This document shows, piece by piece, positions 55,275-64,000 of a stretch of DNA of 64,000 nt. The notes under the pieces are model-generated. The model was not told the DNA's origin, searched no databases, and saw only the letters and a list, made by a program, of their open reading frames with translations. Position 1 is the first letter of the stretch. Every line of letters starts with the position of its first letter. The stretch is from Dokdonella immobilis (GTDB lineage: Bacteria; Pseudomonadota; Gammaproteobacteria; Xanthomonadales; Rhodanobacteraceae): NCBI RefSeq assembly GCF_900115085.1, contig NZ_FOVF01000001.1, positions 248,001-312,000 of the forward strand, given 5' to 3'. Both the position numbers and the translations under genes were made by a program.

Positions 55275-58200
55275 ATGTCAACGTTGCGGATCGTTTCGAG
55301 GTGGCAGTCACTTGGCGGCGCCGTTCTGTTGCTCGCGATCCTGGCTATCGCCGCCTGCGGCAAGCAACCGGCCAGCGTGCCCGAGGTGCAGGGCGAGAAG
55401 CCGGTCCAGGCCGAGCCGGCCAAGGCCATCACCGGCAAGTTCGAGGTGACTTCGGCGCGCGCCGAAATGTACCAGGGTCAACTCGCCCTGAGCCTGGAAT
55501 TCCCGCAGCAACTGACCGGCGCGCAGGACTTCGACAGCCTGCTGTCGGTGACCGGGGCCAACGGCGAGGCGGTCAGCGGGAGCTGGGCGCTCGACGAAGA
55601 CGGCAAGACCCTGCGCTTCCCGTTCGTCACGGCGAATGCCACCTATACCGCGCACATTAAGGGTGAACTTTCCGCTGTCGACGGCCAGACCCTCGGCAGC
55701 GAAGTCAGCAAGGACATCTTCACCGGCCCGCTCGAACCGGCGGTGGGTTTCGCCGCGCAGGGCAGCGTGCTGCCGGCGCGCGAAACGCGCGGCCTGCCGG
55801 TGGTTTCGGTCAACGTCGACGAGGTCGACGTCGAATTCCTGCGCGTGCACGACGACGAACTGGCGAATTTCTTCGCGGCCTACCAGAAGAACGCGCGCCG
55901 CGGTTCCTGGGACCTCGATCCGCAGTACGGCTGGTACGGACGCGAGGGCAAGCCGGTCGCGCAGATCGCCGATTCGGTCTACGCCAACCGCTTCGTCCTG
56001 CCCGGCAATGAAAACGAGCGCACCCTCAATTACCTGCCGATCCAGAACATCACGGAACTGGCCAAGCCCGGCCTCTACTTCGCCGTGCTCAAGCAACCGG
56101 GCCACTTCCGCGACGAACTGGAAACGAGTTTCTATTTCGTCAGCGACATCGGTATCCATACCCGTGCCTACAAGGACAAGATGTTCGTCCACGCCGCTTC
56201 GCTGAAGACCGGCGATCCGATCAGCGGCGTGGAGATCAGGATCATCGACGGCTCCGGCAATCCGGTCGTCACCGGCGTGGCCGACGAGAGCGGCAACGCG
56301 ATGCTCGCGTATACGCTGAACGCCGCGCATGTTCTGGTCGCCCGCGCTGGCCGCGACGTGTCGATGGTGCCGTTCAACCAGCCGGCGCTGGATCTTTCCG
56401 ATTTCGCCGTCGCCGGGCGCCGCGATGCCTGGTTCGACGTATTCGCCTGGAGCGGACGCGACCTCTATCGCCCCGGCGAGACGGTGCGCCTCTCGGCCCT
56501 GTTGCGCGACAACGATGGCAAGTCGATCAAGCCGCAGCCGCTGTTCGCGACGCTCAAGCAGCCGGATGGCCGCCTCTATGCCGAAGCCCGCCTCGAACCG
56601 AAGGACCTCGGCTATTTCGAATGGTCGCGCGAGATTCCTGCCGATGCGCCGACCGGTCGCTGGCAGGTCGAGTTCCGCCTCGACCCGGCGAGCAAGGAGG
56701 CGACCCAGAGCCTGACCCTGCGCATCGAGGAATTCCTGCCCGAACGCATGAAGCTCGACCTGGCCACGGACCAAGCGCAGCTCAAGCCCGGCGAGCCGCT
56801 CAGGCTCGAGGTCCAGGGTGACTATCTGTATGGCGCACCGGCCGTCGGCAACCGCTTCAGCGCGCGCCTGACGCTCAGCGCGGACGTGCATCCGGTCGAG
56901 GCACACAAGGACTTCTACTTCGGCGATCCGCTGATCGAGCTGCCCAAGGAAGCGAAGGATGTCGTCGACACGGCGCTCGACGAAAAGGGTCACCTGAGCG
57001 AGGAAATCAATCCGCTCGAGGAAGCGAAGCCGGCGCCGGTCGCTGCCGTGCTTTCGGGCAGCCTCTACGAAACGGGTGGACGCACGGTCACCCGCACGCT
57101 CAAGCGGACGGTCTGGCCCGCCGAGGTACTGGTCGGCGTGCGCCCGCTGTTCGACGTCAAGGATGGCGCCGGCGCGAACGCCAGTGCCGGCTTCGAACTG
57201 ATCCGGACCAATGCCGCCGGTGACCTGCTGGCCGGCGACAACCTCAAGCTGACCCTGGTTCGCGAACGCCGCGACTACCACTGGATCTGGGATCGCGAGA
57301 GTGGCTGGCATTTCAACTACAGCGAGCGCTTCGAGAATGCCGAAGCGCGCGAACTCAAGGTCGAAGCCGGCAAGGCCACGCGCTTCGACGTGCCCGTGGA
57401 ATGGGGCGGCTACCGCATCGAGGTGCTCGATCCGGCCACCGGACTGACCCTGCGTTTTCCGTTCACAGCGGGCTGGAGCTGGAACGACGACAACCGCGGC
57501 GGCGAAGCGCGTCCGGACAAGGTCAAGCTCGCCCTCGACAAGCAGAGCTACCGCGCCGGCGACACCCTCAAGGTCACCTTGACCCCGCCGCACTCGGGTC
57601 CGGGTGTGCTGATCGTCGAGTCCGACGGCATGCTGTACACACGCAACATCGAGGCCAGGGCCGGCAGCACGTTCGAGATACCGGTGACCGAAGCCTGGGA
57701 ACGCCACGATGTCTACCTGACCGCGCTCGTGTTCCGCGGCGGATCGGCGGCCGAACGCATCACCCCCGCGCGCGCGGTCGGCGAGGCGTTCATTCCGATG
57801 GACCGCAGCGAGCGCAAAGTTGCGGTCGAAATCGACTCGGCCAAATTGATGAAGCCCGAAAGCGATCTCGCGGTGACCGTGAAGGTACCCGCCCTGGCCG
57901 GCAAGAAGGCCCAGGTGACGATCTCGGCGGTCGATGTCGGCATCCTCAACATCACGCGCTTCGGCGTGCCCGATGCGAACGACTGGTTCTTCGCCCAGCG
58001 CCGCCTCGGCGTCGACGCCTACGACCTCTATGGCCGGGTCATCGAAAGCTTCAACGGCGGCAATGCCCGGCTCCGCTACGGCGGCGACATCGGCCTCGAC
58101 GCCCTGCCCCAGGCGCGCCGGCCGACGGCCAAGGTGCAGACGGTCGACCTGTTCGCCGGACCGGTCGACCTCGACGCCGAGGGCAATGCGACGGTGCAGA

Positions 58201-60263
58201 TGAAGGTGCCGGACTTCAACGGCACCTTACGCGTCAGCGCATTGGTCTTCAGCGAGGACCACTACGGCAGCGGCGATACCGAAACCATCGTGCGCGCCGA
58301 CCTCGTCGCCGAAATCAGCACGCCGCGGGTCATGGCCCCGGGCGACAAGGCGATGGTTTCGCTCGACCTGCAGAACTTCTCCGGCGCCGAGCGCGAGTTC
58401 CGCGTCCGCGTCGAGGCCGACAAGCCGCTCGCCGTCGGCAACCCGGAGCGCAAGCTGAGCCTCGCCGACAATGCCAAGAGCACGCTCGACTTCCCGCTCG
58501 ACGCGCTGGAAGGCTACGGCGTCGGCAAGATCCGCGTGTCCGCGGAATCCACCGACAAGGCGGGCGATTCGATCCGCGTTGCTCGCGAGTTCGAGATGGT
58601 CGTGCGCGCGGCCTGGCCCAGCGTGCTGCGCTCGACGCCGCAATCGCTTGACTCGCTGGCCCCCGTCAGCCTCGGCAGCGCGGCCATGGACGGCCTGCTC
58701 GCCGATTCGGTCAATGCGCGACTGACCCTTTCCAGCCTGCCGCCGCTGCCATTCTCGGCGGCGCTGGCCGATCTGCTCAGGTACCCGTACGGCTGCGTCG
58801 AGCAGACCACGAGCAAGGGCTTTGCGGCGCTGCTGCTCGACCAGGCCACCGCCGACAAGCTGCATGTCGAAGGCCTCGACGACGGCGCACGCAAATCCCG
58901 CGTCGAGGGTGCGATCGGCCGCATCGCTTCGATGCAGGCGGGCTCCGGACACTTCTCGATGTGGGGCGGCGACAGTGGCGTCAACACCTTCATCACGCCG
59001 TATGTCACCGAGTTCCTGCTCGATGCCCGGGAAGAAGGCTTCGTCGTGCCCGAGGGCATGCTGCAGAAAGCGCTGCAGCGCCTGTCCGACGATCTGCTTT
59101 CAGGCGGCCATCCCTACTATGCCTACGACAACGCCGATCACCTGCGTTTCGCCGATGAGGCCTGGTCGGCCTATGTGCTGGCGCGCGTCAATCGCGCCCC
59201 GCTCGGCACCCTGCGCGTGCTGTTCGACAACGAACGCCAGAAATCGCTGACGGCCCTGCCGCTGGTCCATCTCGGCATCGCCCTCAAGCTGATGGGCGAC
59301 CAGCCGCGCGCCGAAAAGGCGGTCGAGGAAGCGTTCGCGAAGACCGTACAGCGGCCGCGCTGGCTCGGCGACTACGGCTCCAACCTGCGCGACACGGCCC
59401 TGATGGTCGCCCTCGTCGAAAGGAACGGCATGGGCAAGCCCGAATATGCCGCGCGCGTGTTCGAGCTGGCGCGCTCGCTGAAGACCGAGCAACGCGAAGC
59501 CGAGCAGAACCAGTCGCGCTGGGGCGGCAGTGGGCGCATCTATCTGAGCACCCAGGAGCAGGTCGCGATCGGCCGTCTGGGCAAGCAACTGATCAATGAC
59601 GGCGACGTGCTCGTTTCCGGCTCGTTCGCGATCGGCGACACGACCTCGGAATTCCAGCCCGATCGCATCTGGAGCCGCAGCTTCACGGCGGCCGACCTGC
59701 GCGCCGGCGTGCGCCTGACCCCGCGGGGCACGCCGCCGCTGTACCTGTCGACCGATATCGCCGGGGTTCCGCGCACGCCACCCGAAGTGGACGACAGCAA
59801 GGTCGCCATCCAGCGCACGTTCTACACGCTCGATGGCAAGCCGTGGGTCGCCGCACCGCTCAGGGAAGGCGATGCGCTGATCGTCGGACTCAAGCTCGAA
59901 GCGCGCGAGACGATGCCAGATGCGATCCTGGTCGACCTGCTGCCGGGCGGCCTCGAGATCGAGAACTTCAACCTGACCGACTCCAAGCAGTGGGCCGACG
60001 TCGTCGTCAACGGCATCACCCTGAGCGATCGCAGCAATGCGGCCGAAGTCCAGCATGAGGAATTCCGCGACGATCGATATGTCGCGGCACTGAAGCTCAA
60101 CCAGGGCCAGGAGGCGCATGTGTTCTACCTGGTGCGCGCGGTATCGCCGGGCACCTACCTGGTGCCGCCGCCTTTGGTCGAGGACATGTACCGGCCCGAG
60201 ATCCGCGGCATCGGCCGCAGCTCGGTCAAGTCCATCAAGGTGGTGCAGCCGCACGGACCATAA
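55275..60263 (+). CDS. Bacterial alpha-2-macroglobulin lipoprotein with thioester motif
   Basis: The 1662-residue product is a periplasmic protease inhibitor of the YfhM type. A lipobox ending in AIAACGK marks the lipid-attachment cysteine C28. The macroglobulin-like domains follow, with the signatures YGWYGREGKPVAQI, YRPGETVRLSALLRDND and VLIVESDGMLYTRNIEA. The thioester motif C-V-E-Q is intact at residue 1174 (LLRYPYGCVEQTTSKGFAALLL), so the protein can trap proteases covalently. A -10-like box TATACT at 55239-55244 lies upstream. It is followed 51 bp later by pbpC, the conserved partner, suggesting defence of the envelope after peptidoglycan damage. Confidence 0.95.
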   Translation: MSTLRIVSRWQSLGGAVLLLAILAIAACGKQPASVPEVQGEKPVQAEPAKAITGKFEVTSARAEMYQGQLALSLEFPQQLTGAQDFDSLLSVTGANGEAVSGSWALDEDGKTLRFPFVTANATYTAHIKGELSAVDGQTLGSEVSKDIFTGPLEPAVGFAAQGSVLPARETRGLPVVSVNVDEVDVEFLRVHDDELANFFAAYQKNARRGSWDLDPQYGWYGREGKPVAQIADSVYANRFVLPGNENERTLNYLPIQNITELAKPGLYFAVLKQPGHFRDELETSFYFVSDIGIHTRAYKDKMFVHAASLKTGDPISGVEIRIIDGSGNPVVTGVADESGNAMLAYTLNAAHVLVARAGRDVSMVPFNQPALDLSDFAVAGRRDAWFDVFAWSGRDLYRPGETVRLSALLRDNDGKSIKPQPLFATLKQPDGRLYAEARLEPKDLGYFEWSREIPADAPTGRWQVEFRLDPASKEATQSLTLRIEEFLPERMKLDLATDQAQLKPGEPLRLEVQGDYLYGAPAVGNRFSARLTLSADVHPVEAHKDFYFGDPLIELPKEAKDVVDTALDEKGHLSEEINPLEEAKPAPVAAVLSGSLYETGGRTVTRTLKRTVWPAEVLVGVRPLFDVKDGAGANASAGFELIRTNAAGDLLAGDNLKLTLVRERRDYHWIWDRESGWHFNYSERFENAEARELKVEAGKATRFDVPVEWGGYRIEVLDPATGLTLRFPFTAGWSWNDDNRGGEARPDKVKLALDKQSYRAGDTLKVTLTPPHSGPGVLIVESDGMLYTRNIEARAGSTFEIPVTEAWERHDVYLTALVFRGGSAAERITPARAVGEAFIPMDRSERKVAVEIDSAKLMKPESDLAVTVKVPALAGKKAQVTISAVDVGILNITRFGVPDANDWFFAQRRLGVDAYDLYGRVIESFNGGNARLRYGGDIGLDALPQARRPTAKVQTVDLFAGPVDLDAEGNATVQMKVPDFNGTLRVSALVFSEDHYGSGDTETIVRADLVAEISTPRVMAPGDKAMVSLDLQNFSGAEREFRVRVEADKPLAVGNPERKLSLADNAKSTLDFPLDALEGYGVGKIRVSAESTDKAGDSIRVAREFEMVVRAAWPSVLRSTPQSLDSLAPVSLGSAAMDGLLADSVNARLTLSSLPPLPFSAALADLLRYPYGCVEQTTSKGFAALLLDQATADKLHVEGLDDGARKSRVEGAIGRIASMQAGSGHFSMWGGDSGVNTFITPYVTEFLLDAREEGFVVPEGMLQKALQRLSDDLLSGGHPYYAYDNADHLRFADEAWSAYVLARVNRAPLGTLRVLFDNERQKSLTALPLVHLGIALKLMGDQPRAEKAVEEAFAKTVQRPRWLGDYGSNLRDTALMVALVERNGMGKPEYAARVFELARSLKTEQREAEQNQSRWGGSGRIYLSTQEQVAIGRLGKQLINDGDVLVSGSFAIGDTTSEFQPDRIWSRSFTAADLRAGVRLTPRGTPPLYLSTDIAGVPRTPPEVDDSKVAIQRTFYTLDGKPWVAAPLREGDALIVGLKLEARETMPDAILVDLLPGGLEIENFNLTDSKQWADVVVNGITLSDRSNAAEVQHEEFRDDRYVAALKLNQGQEAHVFYLVRAVSPGTYLVPPPLVEDMYRPEIRGIGRSSVKSIKVVQPHGP

Positions 60264-60314
60264 CTGCGCAACGCTTCATTGCACCCCTGTAGGAATCTTC
60301 CGGTCAATATTCCA

Positions 60315-62693
60315 ATGCCATCAGCCAAACAGACCAACGACTTGCTTCGTCCGGCGCGGCGCTGGATATGGCTGAAGCGATCGGCGCTCACGCTCCTGAT
60401 GCTGCTCCTCATCGCCCTGATCCTCGATCGCCTGTTTCCGCTGCCGCTGCCCGACCCGGATCGCGGCAGCACGGTGGTGGTGGCGCGTGACGGCTCGCCA
60501 TTGCGCGCGTTCGCCGATACGGAAGGGATTTGGCGGTATCCGGTTTCGATGGAGGATGTTTCGCCGCTTTACCTTGAGGCACTCATTGGTTACGAGGACC
60601 GCTGGTTCTGGCGGCATCCGGGCATCAACCCGGTCGCCGCCCTGCGCGCGCTCGGCCAGATGATCGTGAACCGCCGCATCGTCTCTGGCGGCTCGACCCT
60701 GACCATGCAGGTGGCGCGCATCCTCGAACCGCACTCGCGCAGTTTCGCCGGCAAGCTGCGCCAGAGCCTGCGCGCGCTGCAACTCGAAGCGCATCTGTCC
60801 AAGCGTGAGATCCTCGAACTCTATCTCGAGAATGCCCCGTTCGGCGGCACCCTGCAGGGTGTGGAGGCGGCGTCCTGGGCCTATCTCGGCCATTCCTCGC
60901 GGCGTCTCTCGCATGCCGAAGCGGCCCTGCTTGTCGTGCTGCCGCAGGCGCCGAGCCGGCTGCGCCCGGACCGCGAAGCCGCTGCGGCACGCGACGCGCG
61001 CGACAAGGTCCTCGATCGCATGGCGACGCTTGGCGTCTGGAGCAGCGCCGAGGTGCACGATGCGCGCGTCGAGTCGGTCGTCGCACGCACGCTGCAGCCG
61101 CCGTTGAGCGCAGCCCTGCTCGCGCGACGCCTGCACCAGGCGCATCCACGCGAGCGCCGCATCGAGACCAGCATCGATATCGAACTGCAGCGCAGCGTCG
61201 AGGCCCGCGTGCGCGACTACCTGGTGCGTCTGCCGGAGCGCACGTCGGCCGCCCTGCTCGTGGTCGACAACCGCGATCTGTCGACCCTGGCCTATGTCGG
61301 TTCGGCGACCTTCGGCGACGAGGCCCGGCTCGGCCATGTCGACATGGTGCGCGCCTGGCGTTCGCCGGGCTCGACCCTCAAACCGTTCCTGTACGGGCTC
61401 GCCCTCGACGACGGCCTGATCCATTCGGAAAGCCTGCTGGTCGATGCGCCGCAGTCGTTCGGCAGCTACCGGCCCGGCAATTTCGACATGGCGTTCAATG
61501 GTCCGGTCGGTGCCGCCGAGGCGCTGCGCCTCTCGCTCAACGTGCCGGCCGTCGATCTGCTCGACCGCGTGGGTGCGACGCGCTTCACCGCGCGCCTGGC
61601 CAACACCGGACTGCACCTGCGCCTGCCGCATGGCGTCGCCCCGAATCTCTCGATCATTCTCGGCGGCGTCGGCGCGCGCATGGAGGATCTCGCCGGCGCC
61701 TACGCCGCGCTCAATCGCAAGGGAGTCGGCGGCATCGTGCGCTATACGGCGGACGAGCCGCTGATCGAGCGTCGCGTGCTGTCCGAGGGCGCTGCGTGGA
61801 TCGTGCGCGAAATACTCGAGGCCAATCCGCGCCCCGGCTATCGGCCCGGCACCTTCGATACCGGTTCGCGTCCGCGGGTTGCCTGGAAGACCGGCACGAG
61901 CTACGGCTTTCGCGACGCATGGGCGATCGGCGGCACCCGCGAATACACGGTTGCGGTCTGGATCGGCCGACCCGACGGCACGCCCCTGCCCGGCCAGTAT
62001 GGCGCGGTCACTGCGCTGCCGCTCATGTTCCAGGTCGTCGACAGCCTACCTCGCACGTCCCTGTCGCGGGTGCCCGACGCACCGCCGGCGAGCGTCAGCG
62101 AGGTCGAGATCTGCTGGCCGCTGGGCCTCGCCTACGACGCGGCGAATGCCGATCTCTGCCAGCAGAAGCATGAAGCCTGGGTGCTCGATGGCGTCGTTCC
62201 GCCGACCCTGCCCGAACGCGATGCGCGCAGTTGGAGCGCCGGTCTGCTGCATGTCCTGGTCGATGCGGCGACCGGCCTGCGGCTCGGCCCAGGCTGCAGC
62301 GCTGAGGCCACGCGCGAACTCGATATCGCGCGCTGGCCCTCGCTGGCCTATCCATGGCTGTCGCGCGACCTGCACCGTCGCTCGTCGCTGCCCGCGCTCT
62401 CCCCGCGCTGCGCCAGCGACGGTCTCGCCGGCAGCGCGCAATTGCGCATCGACGGCATCGCCGATCGTGCCACGGTCGCGCGCGCGCCGAACAGCGACAA
62501 GCCGGCCGTGGTCCGCCTGCGCGCGCTCGGGGCCAGCGGCGAAGTCATGTGGCTGGTCAACGGCCGCCTCGAGACGACCACCACCGGGACCCAGTCCTTC
62601 GAGCACAGTTTTGCCGAAACCGGCGACCAGTCGATCACGGCCATGAGCGACGAAGGCAGCTGGGCCCGCATCGACGTCCACGTGTTGCGCTGA
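60315..62693 (+). CDS. pbpC: Penicillin-binding protein 1C
   Basis: PBP1C is a bifunctional murein synthase-like protein. The 792-residue product has a membrane segment (LKRSALTLLMLLLIALIL), a GT51 transglycosylase domain with the catalytic E94 (LIGYEDRWFWRHPGINP) and the conserved GGSTLTMQVAR, a transpeptidase domain with S353-T-L-K356 (SPGSTLKPFLYG), S-L-N (RLSLNVPAVDLL) and K-T-G (AWKTGTSYGFRDAW), and the PBP1C C-terminal domain. It is co-transcribed with the alpha-2-macroglobulin gene as in E. coli. The ATG at 60315 gives a normal N-terminus; a TTG at 60279 is also open. Confidence 0.95.
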   Translation: MPSAKQTNDLLRPARRWIWLKRSALTLLMLLLIALILDRLFPLPLPDPDRGSTVVVARDGSPLRAFADTEGIWRYPVSMEDVSPLYLEALIGYEDRWFWRHPGINPVAALRALGQMIVNRRIVSGGSTLTMQVARILEPHSRSFAGKLRQSLRALQLEAHLSKREILELYLENAPFGGTLQGVEAASWAYLGHSSRRLSHAEAALLVVLPQAPSRLRPDREAAAARDARDKVLDRMATLGVWSSAEVHDARVESVVARTLQPPLSAALLARRLHQAHPRERRIETSIDIELQRSVEARVRDYLVRLPERTSAALLVVDNRDLSTLAYVGSATFGDEARLGHVDMVRAWRSPGSTLKPFLYGLALDDGLIHSESLLVDAPQSFGSYRPGNFDMAFNGPVGAAEALRLSLNVPAVDLLDRVGATRFTARLANTGLHLRLPHGVAPNLSIILGGVGARMEDLAGAYAALNRKGVGGIVRYTADEPLIERRVLSEGAAWIVREILEANPRPGYRPGTFDTGSRPRVAWKTGTSYGFRDAWAIGGTREYTVAVWIGRPDGTPLPGQYGAVTALPLMFQVVDSLPRTSLSRVPDAPPASVSEVEICWPLGLAYDAANADLCQQKHEAWVLDGVVPPTLPERDARSWSAGLLHVLVDAATGLRLGPGCSAEATRELDIARWPSLAYPWLSRDLHRRSSLPALSPRCASDGLAGSAQLRIDGIADRATVARAPNSDKPAVVRLRALGASGEVMWLVNGRLETTTTGTQSFEHSFAETGDQSITAMSDEGSWARIDVHVLR

Positions 62694-62786
62694 GCCGATC
62701 GGGCATCGCCGGCGCGGCGACGGCCCCCGGCACTGCGGACAGGTCCGCTCGTGCGTAGAATTGCGGCTTTGCCATGGAGTTCAGAC

Positions 62787-63269
62787 ATGCCCTCTTTCGA
62801 TATCGTTTCCAAGCTCGATTCGCACGAACTGACCAACGCGGTCGACCAGGCCAATCGCGAACTCGAGAAGCGCTTCGATTTCAAGGGCAGCGGGGCGAGC
62901 TTCGAACTGTCAGACGGCGTCGTCGTGCTCAAGGCCGACGCCGAGTTCCGGCTCAAGCAGATGCAGGACATCCTGCTCCAGCGCCTGACCGCGCGCGGCA
63001 TCGACGTGCGCTGCGTCGACATCGCCGAGCCCGAGGTCAACCTTGCCACGGCGCGCCAGAACGTCACCCTCAAGCAGGGCATCGAGCAGCCGCTGGCGAA
63101 GAAGATCATCAAGCTGATCAAGGATTCCGGCAGCAAGGTGCAGGCGCAGATCCAGGGCGACCAGTTGCGCGTCACCGGCAAGAAGCGCGACGAACTGCAG
63201 ACGACCATCGCCCTGCTGCGCAAGAGCGAAATCGAGATGCCACTGCAGTTCGAGAATTTCCGCGACTGA
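62787..63269 (+). CDS. yajQ: YajQ family c-di-GMP- and nucleotide-binding protein
   Basis: The 160-residue protein begins MPSFDIVSKLDSHELTNAVD and has the conserved YajQ body: FDFKGSGASFELSDGVVVLKADAEFRLKQMQDILLQRL, GIDVRCVD and ARQNVTLKQGIEQPLAKKIIKLIKDSGSKVQAQIQGDQLRVTGKKRDELQ. In Xanthomonas a YajQ protein binds cyclic di-GMP and affects virulence gene expression with a LysR-type regulator. Other members have been linked to RNA or nucleotide binding. The ATG at 62787 has GGAG 8 nt upstream. The gene stands alone, 93 bp after pbpC. Confidence 0.95.
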   Translation: MPSFDIVSKLDSHELTNAVDQANRELEKRFDFKGSGASFELSDGVVVLKADAEFRLKQMQDILLQRLTARGIDVRCVDIAEPEVNLATARQNVTLKQGIEQPLAKKIIKLIKDSGSKVQAQIQGDQLRVTGKKRDELQTTIALLRKSEIEMPLQFENFRD

Positions 63270-63336
63270 CGGCGCGACGGCATTCGGTGTTGGCGCGTCT
63301 TCAATCGCGATAACTCTTGCGGAACGATGACGAAAG

Positions 63337-63362
63337 GCATCGCGCCTGAAGGCGCTCCTACG
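63337..63362. repeat. REP-like intergenic palindrome, copy 2
   Basis: This copy contains GGCATCGCGCCTGAAGGCGC and TCCTAC. It matches the copy at 50545 at all but one position. It lies in the gap between yajQ and the hybrid kinase gene. The TCCTAC end is the complement of the TGTAGGA-type end typical of these repeats. Confidence 0.65.
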
Positions 63363-63528
63363 AGGAACAGCGCACCGGGGCGCGGATTTCGCTGGCCCTT
63401 GTTTGCGCTTTGTCGCAGGAGCGGGAAATATCGGGCTTGGGGTCTAGTCCCCTGACAGTGGCGATGCGAATGGCCCCCGGCATCGCCGCCATCAGTGCGA
63501 CCGTTGCTCGGGCGATTTTCAACGCGGA

Positions 63529-64000
63529 TCAGCGGGAATTTTCGCCGCCGGTGTCGCGCGCGATCAGCTGCGCGAGCAGCGAGCGCAGGGCCAGCGGCTT
63601 GAGCGGCTTGTGCAGCAGTTGGCAACCCGCGGCGAGCACGGCGTCGCTGACCGTCTTGCCATGATCGGCGGTGATGATCACGCACGGAATGCCCTGGGCC
63701 GCCGGACCCAGTGACTCGCGCAGCTGCAGCCCGCTGACATGGTCGTCGAGGTGGTAGTCGAGCAGCAGCACGTCCGCGCCATGCTCGGCAAACAGCAGCC
63801 GCGCCTGCGCCGGGGTCTGCGCCGCGCTGACCTCGGACTGCCAACCGGCCAGCAGGGCCTGCATGGCCTTGAGCACCGCCGGATCGTTGTCGACCACGAG
63901 CAGGCGCCGGCGCGGCAGTGCCTGCGCCTGCGGCGGCGCCACTGTCAGCGGCGGTTGCAGTGTGGCTGTCGTCGGCACCTCGATCGAGAACACCGTGCCG
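63529..64000 (-). CDS. C-terminal end of a hybrid sensor histidine kinase (HATPase end plus receiver domain), partial
   Basis: The readable frame continues to the window edge without its own good start. Its first residues, GTVFSIEVPTTA, are the end of an HATPase domain, so this is the C-terminal part of a larger kinase. A linker follows, and then a receiver domain (RRLLVVDNDPAVLKAMQALLAGW) with the phosphorylation site in DVLLLDYHLDDHVSG and the conserved lysine in LLHKPLKPLALRSLL. The protein ends IARDTGGENSR. It would relay phosphate to another regulator. The N-terminal input domains lie beyond the window. Confidence 0.85.
   Translation of the reverse strand, partial: GTVFSIEVPTTATLQPPLTVAPPQAQALPRRRLLVVDNDPAVLKAMQALLAGWQSEVSAAQTPAQARLLFAEHGADVLLLDYHLDDHVSGLQLRESLGPAAQGIPCVIITADHGKTVSDAVLAAGCQLLHKPLKPLALRSLLAQLIARDTGGENSR

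Noticed and set aside
55308-57707. Long minus-strand open frame opposite the alpha-2-macroglobulin gene
   Set aside because: It is a shadow frame; the plus-strand frame encodes a recognised protein with all its family features.

Overview
This 64 kb window is a chromosomal segment of a GC-rich Gram-negative bacterium. Several features suggest a gammaproteobacterium of the Xanthomonadales/Lysobacterales type, close to Rhodanobacteraceae or Dokdonella-like organisms. They are a cytochrome bc1 operon next to a DegS/AlgW-like protease, a Tat-exported high-potential iron-sulfur protein, YajQ, an alpha-2-macroglobulin/PBP1C pair, many lipoproteins, and secreted proteins ending in an Ile-Phe-x-Asp-Gly-Phe-Glu/Asp tail. 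The placement is an inference from gene content; no rRNA or other phylogenetic marker is present. No CRISPR array, phage module or transposase gene was seen.

Layout. 1-9.8 kb: petA-petB (partial) on the minus strand, a divergent DegS-like protease, a lytic transglycosylase, miaB, a DUF885 metallopeptidase, rlmJ, a Slp-like lipoprotein, a CDF transporter and a YjbR protein. 9.8-19.8 kb: an unlisted 54-residue membrane protein, a YafK-type L,D-transpeptidase with an unclear start, a DUF6165 protein, trmO, the HiPIP gene, tRNA-Ser(CGA) followed by a duplicated tRNA 3' end, an M48 peptidase, a membrane-anchored formylglycine-generating-enzyme-like protein, rnd, tRNA-Ala(CGC), a PspC protein and two genes of unknown function. 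19.9-34.4 kb: a secreted beta-helix protein, katG with a possible OxyR site, two unknown genes, an SPINDLY/OGT-like glycosyltransferase, a 1298-residue secreted propeller/PKD/FG-GAP protein, a MITE-like element, a tandem UspA protein and a DUF1615 lipoprotein.

34.8-47.3 kb: a Cpx-like triad (Spy/CpxP-like protein, response regulator, sensor kinase), a Sel1 protein, a 1022-residue CSLREA-type beta-helix protein, an SGNH/DNRLRE protein, and a TetR-SDR-quinone-oxidoreductase cluster with two matching palindromic operators. 47.6-64 kb: lipoprotein MsrB-MsrA, a secreted-type M28 peptidase, a wax-ester-synthase-like acyltransferase, photolyase, a transglutaminase-like protein, a zinc-ribbon-like membrane protein, alpha-2-macroglobulin-pbpC, yajQ and the C-terminal end of a hybrid histidine kinase.

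How the genes fit together. Much of the window serves the cell envelope: periplasmic quality control (DegS-like, M48, Spy/CpxP-like with its two-component system), murein handling (lytic transglycosylase, L,D-transpeptidase, PBP1C), repair of oxidised periplasmic proteins (MsrA/MsrB) and peroxide defence (KatG). A second theme is a set of large secreted proteins with different domains that share one short C-terminal motif. This is the most promising candidate for an undescribed system.
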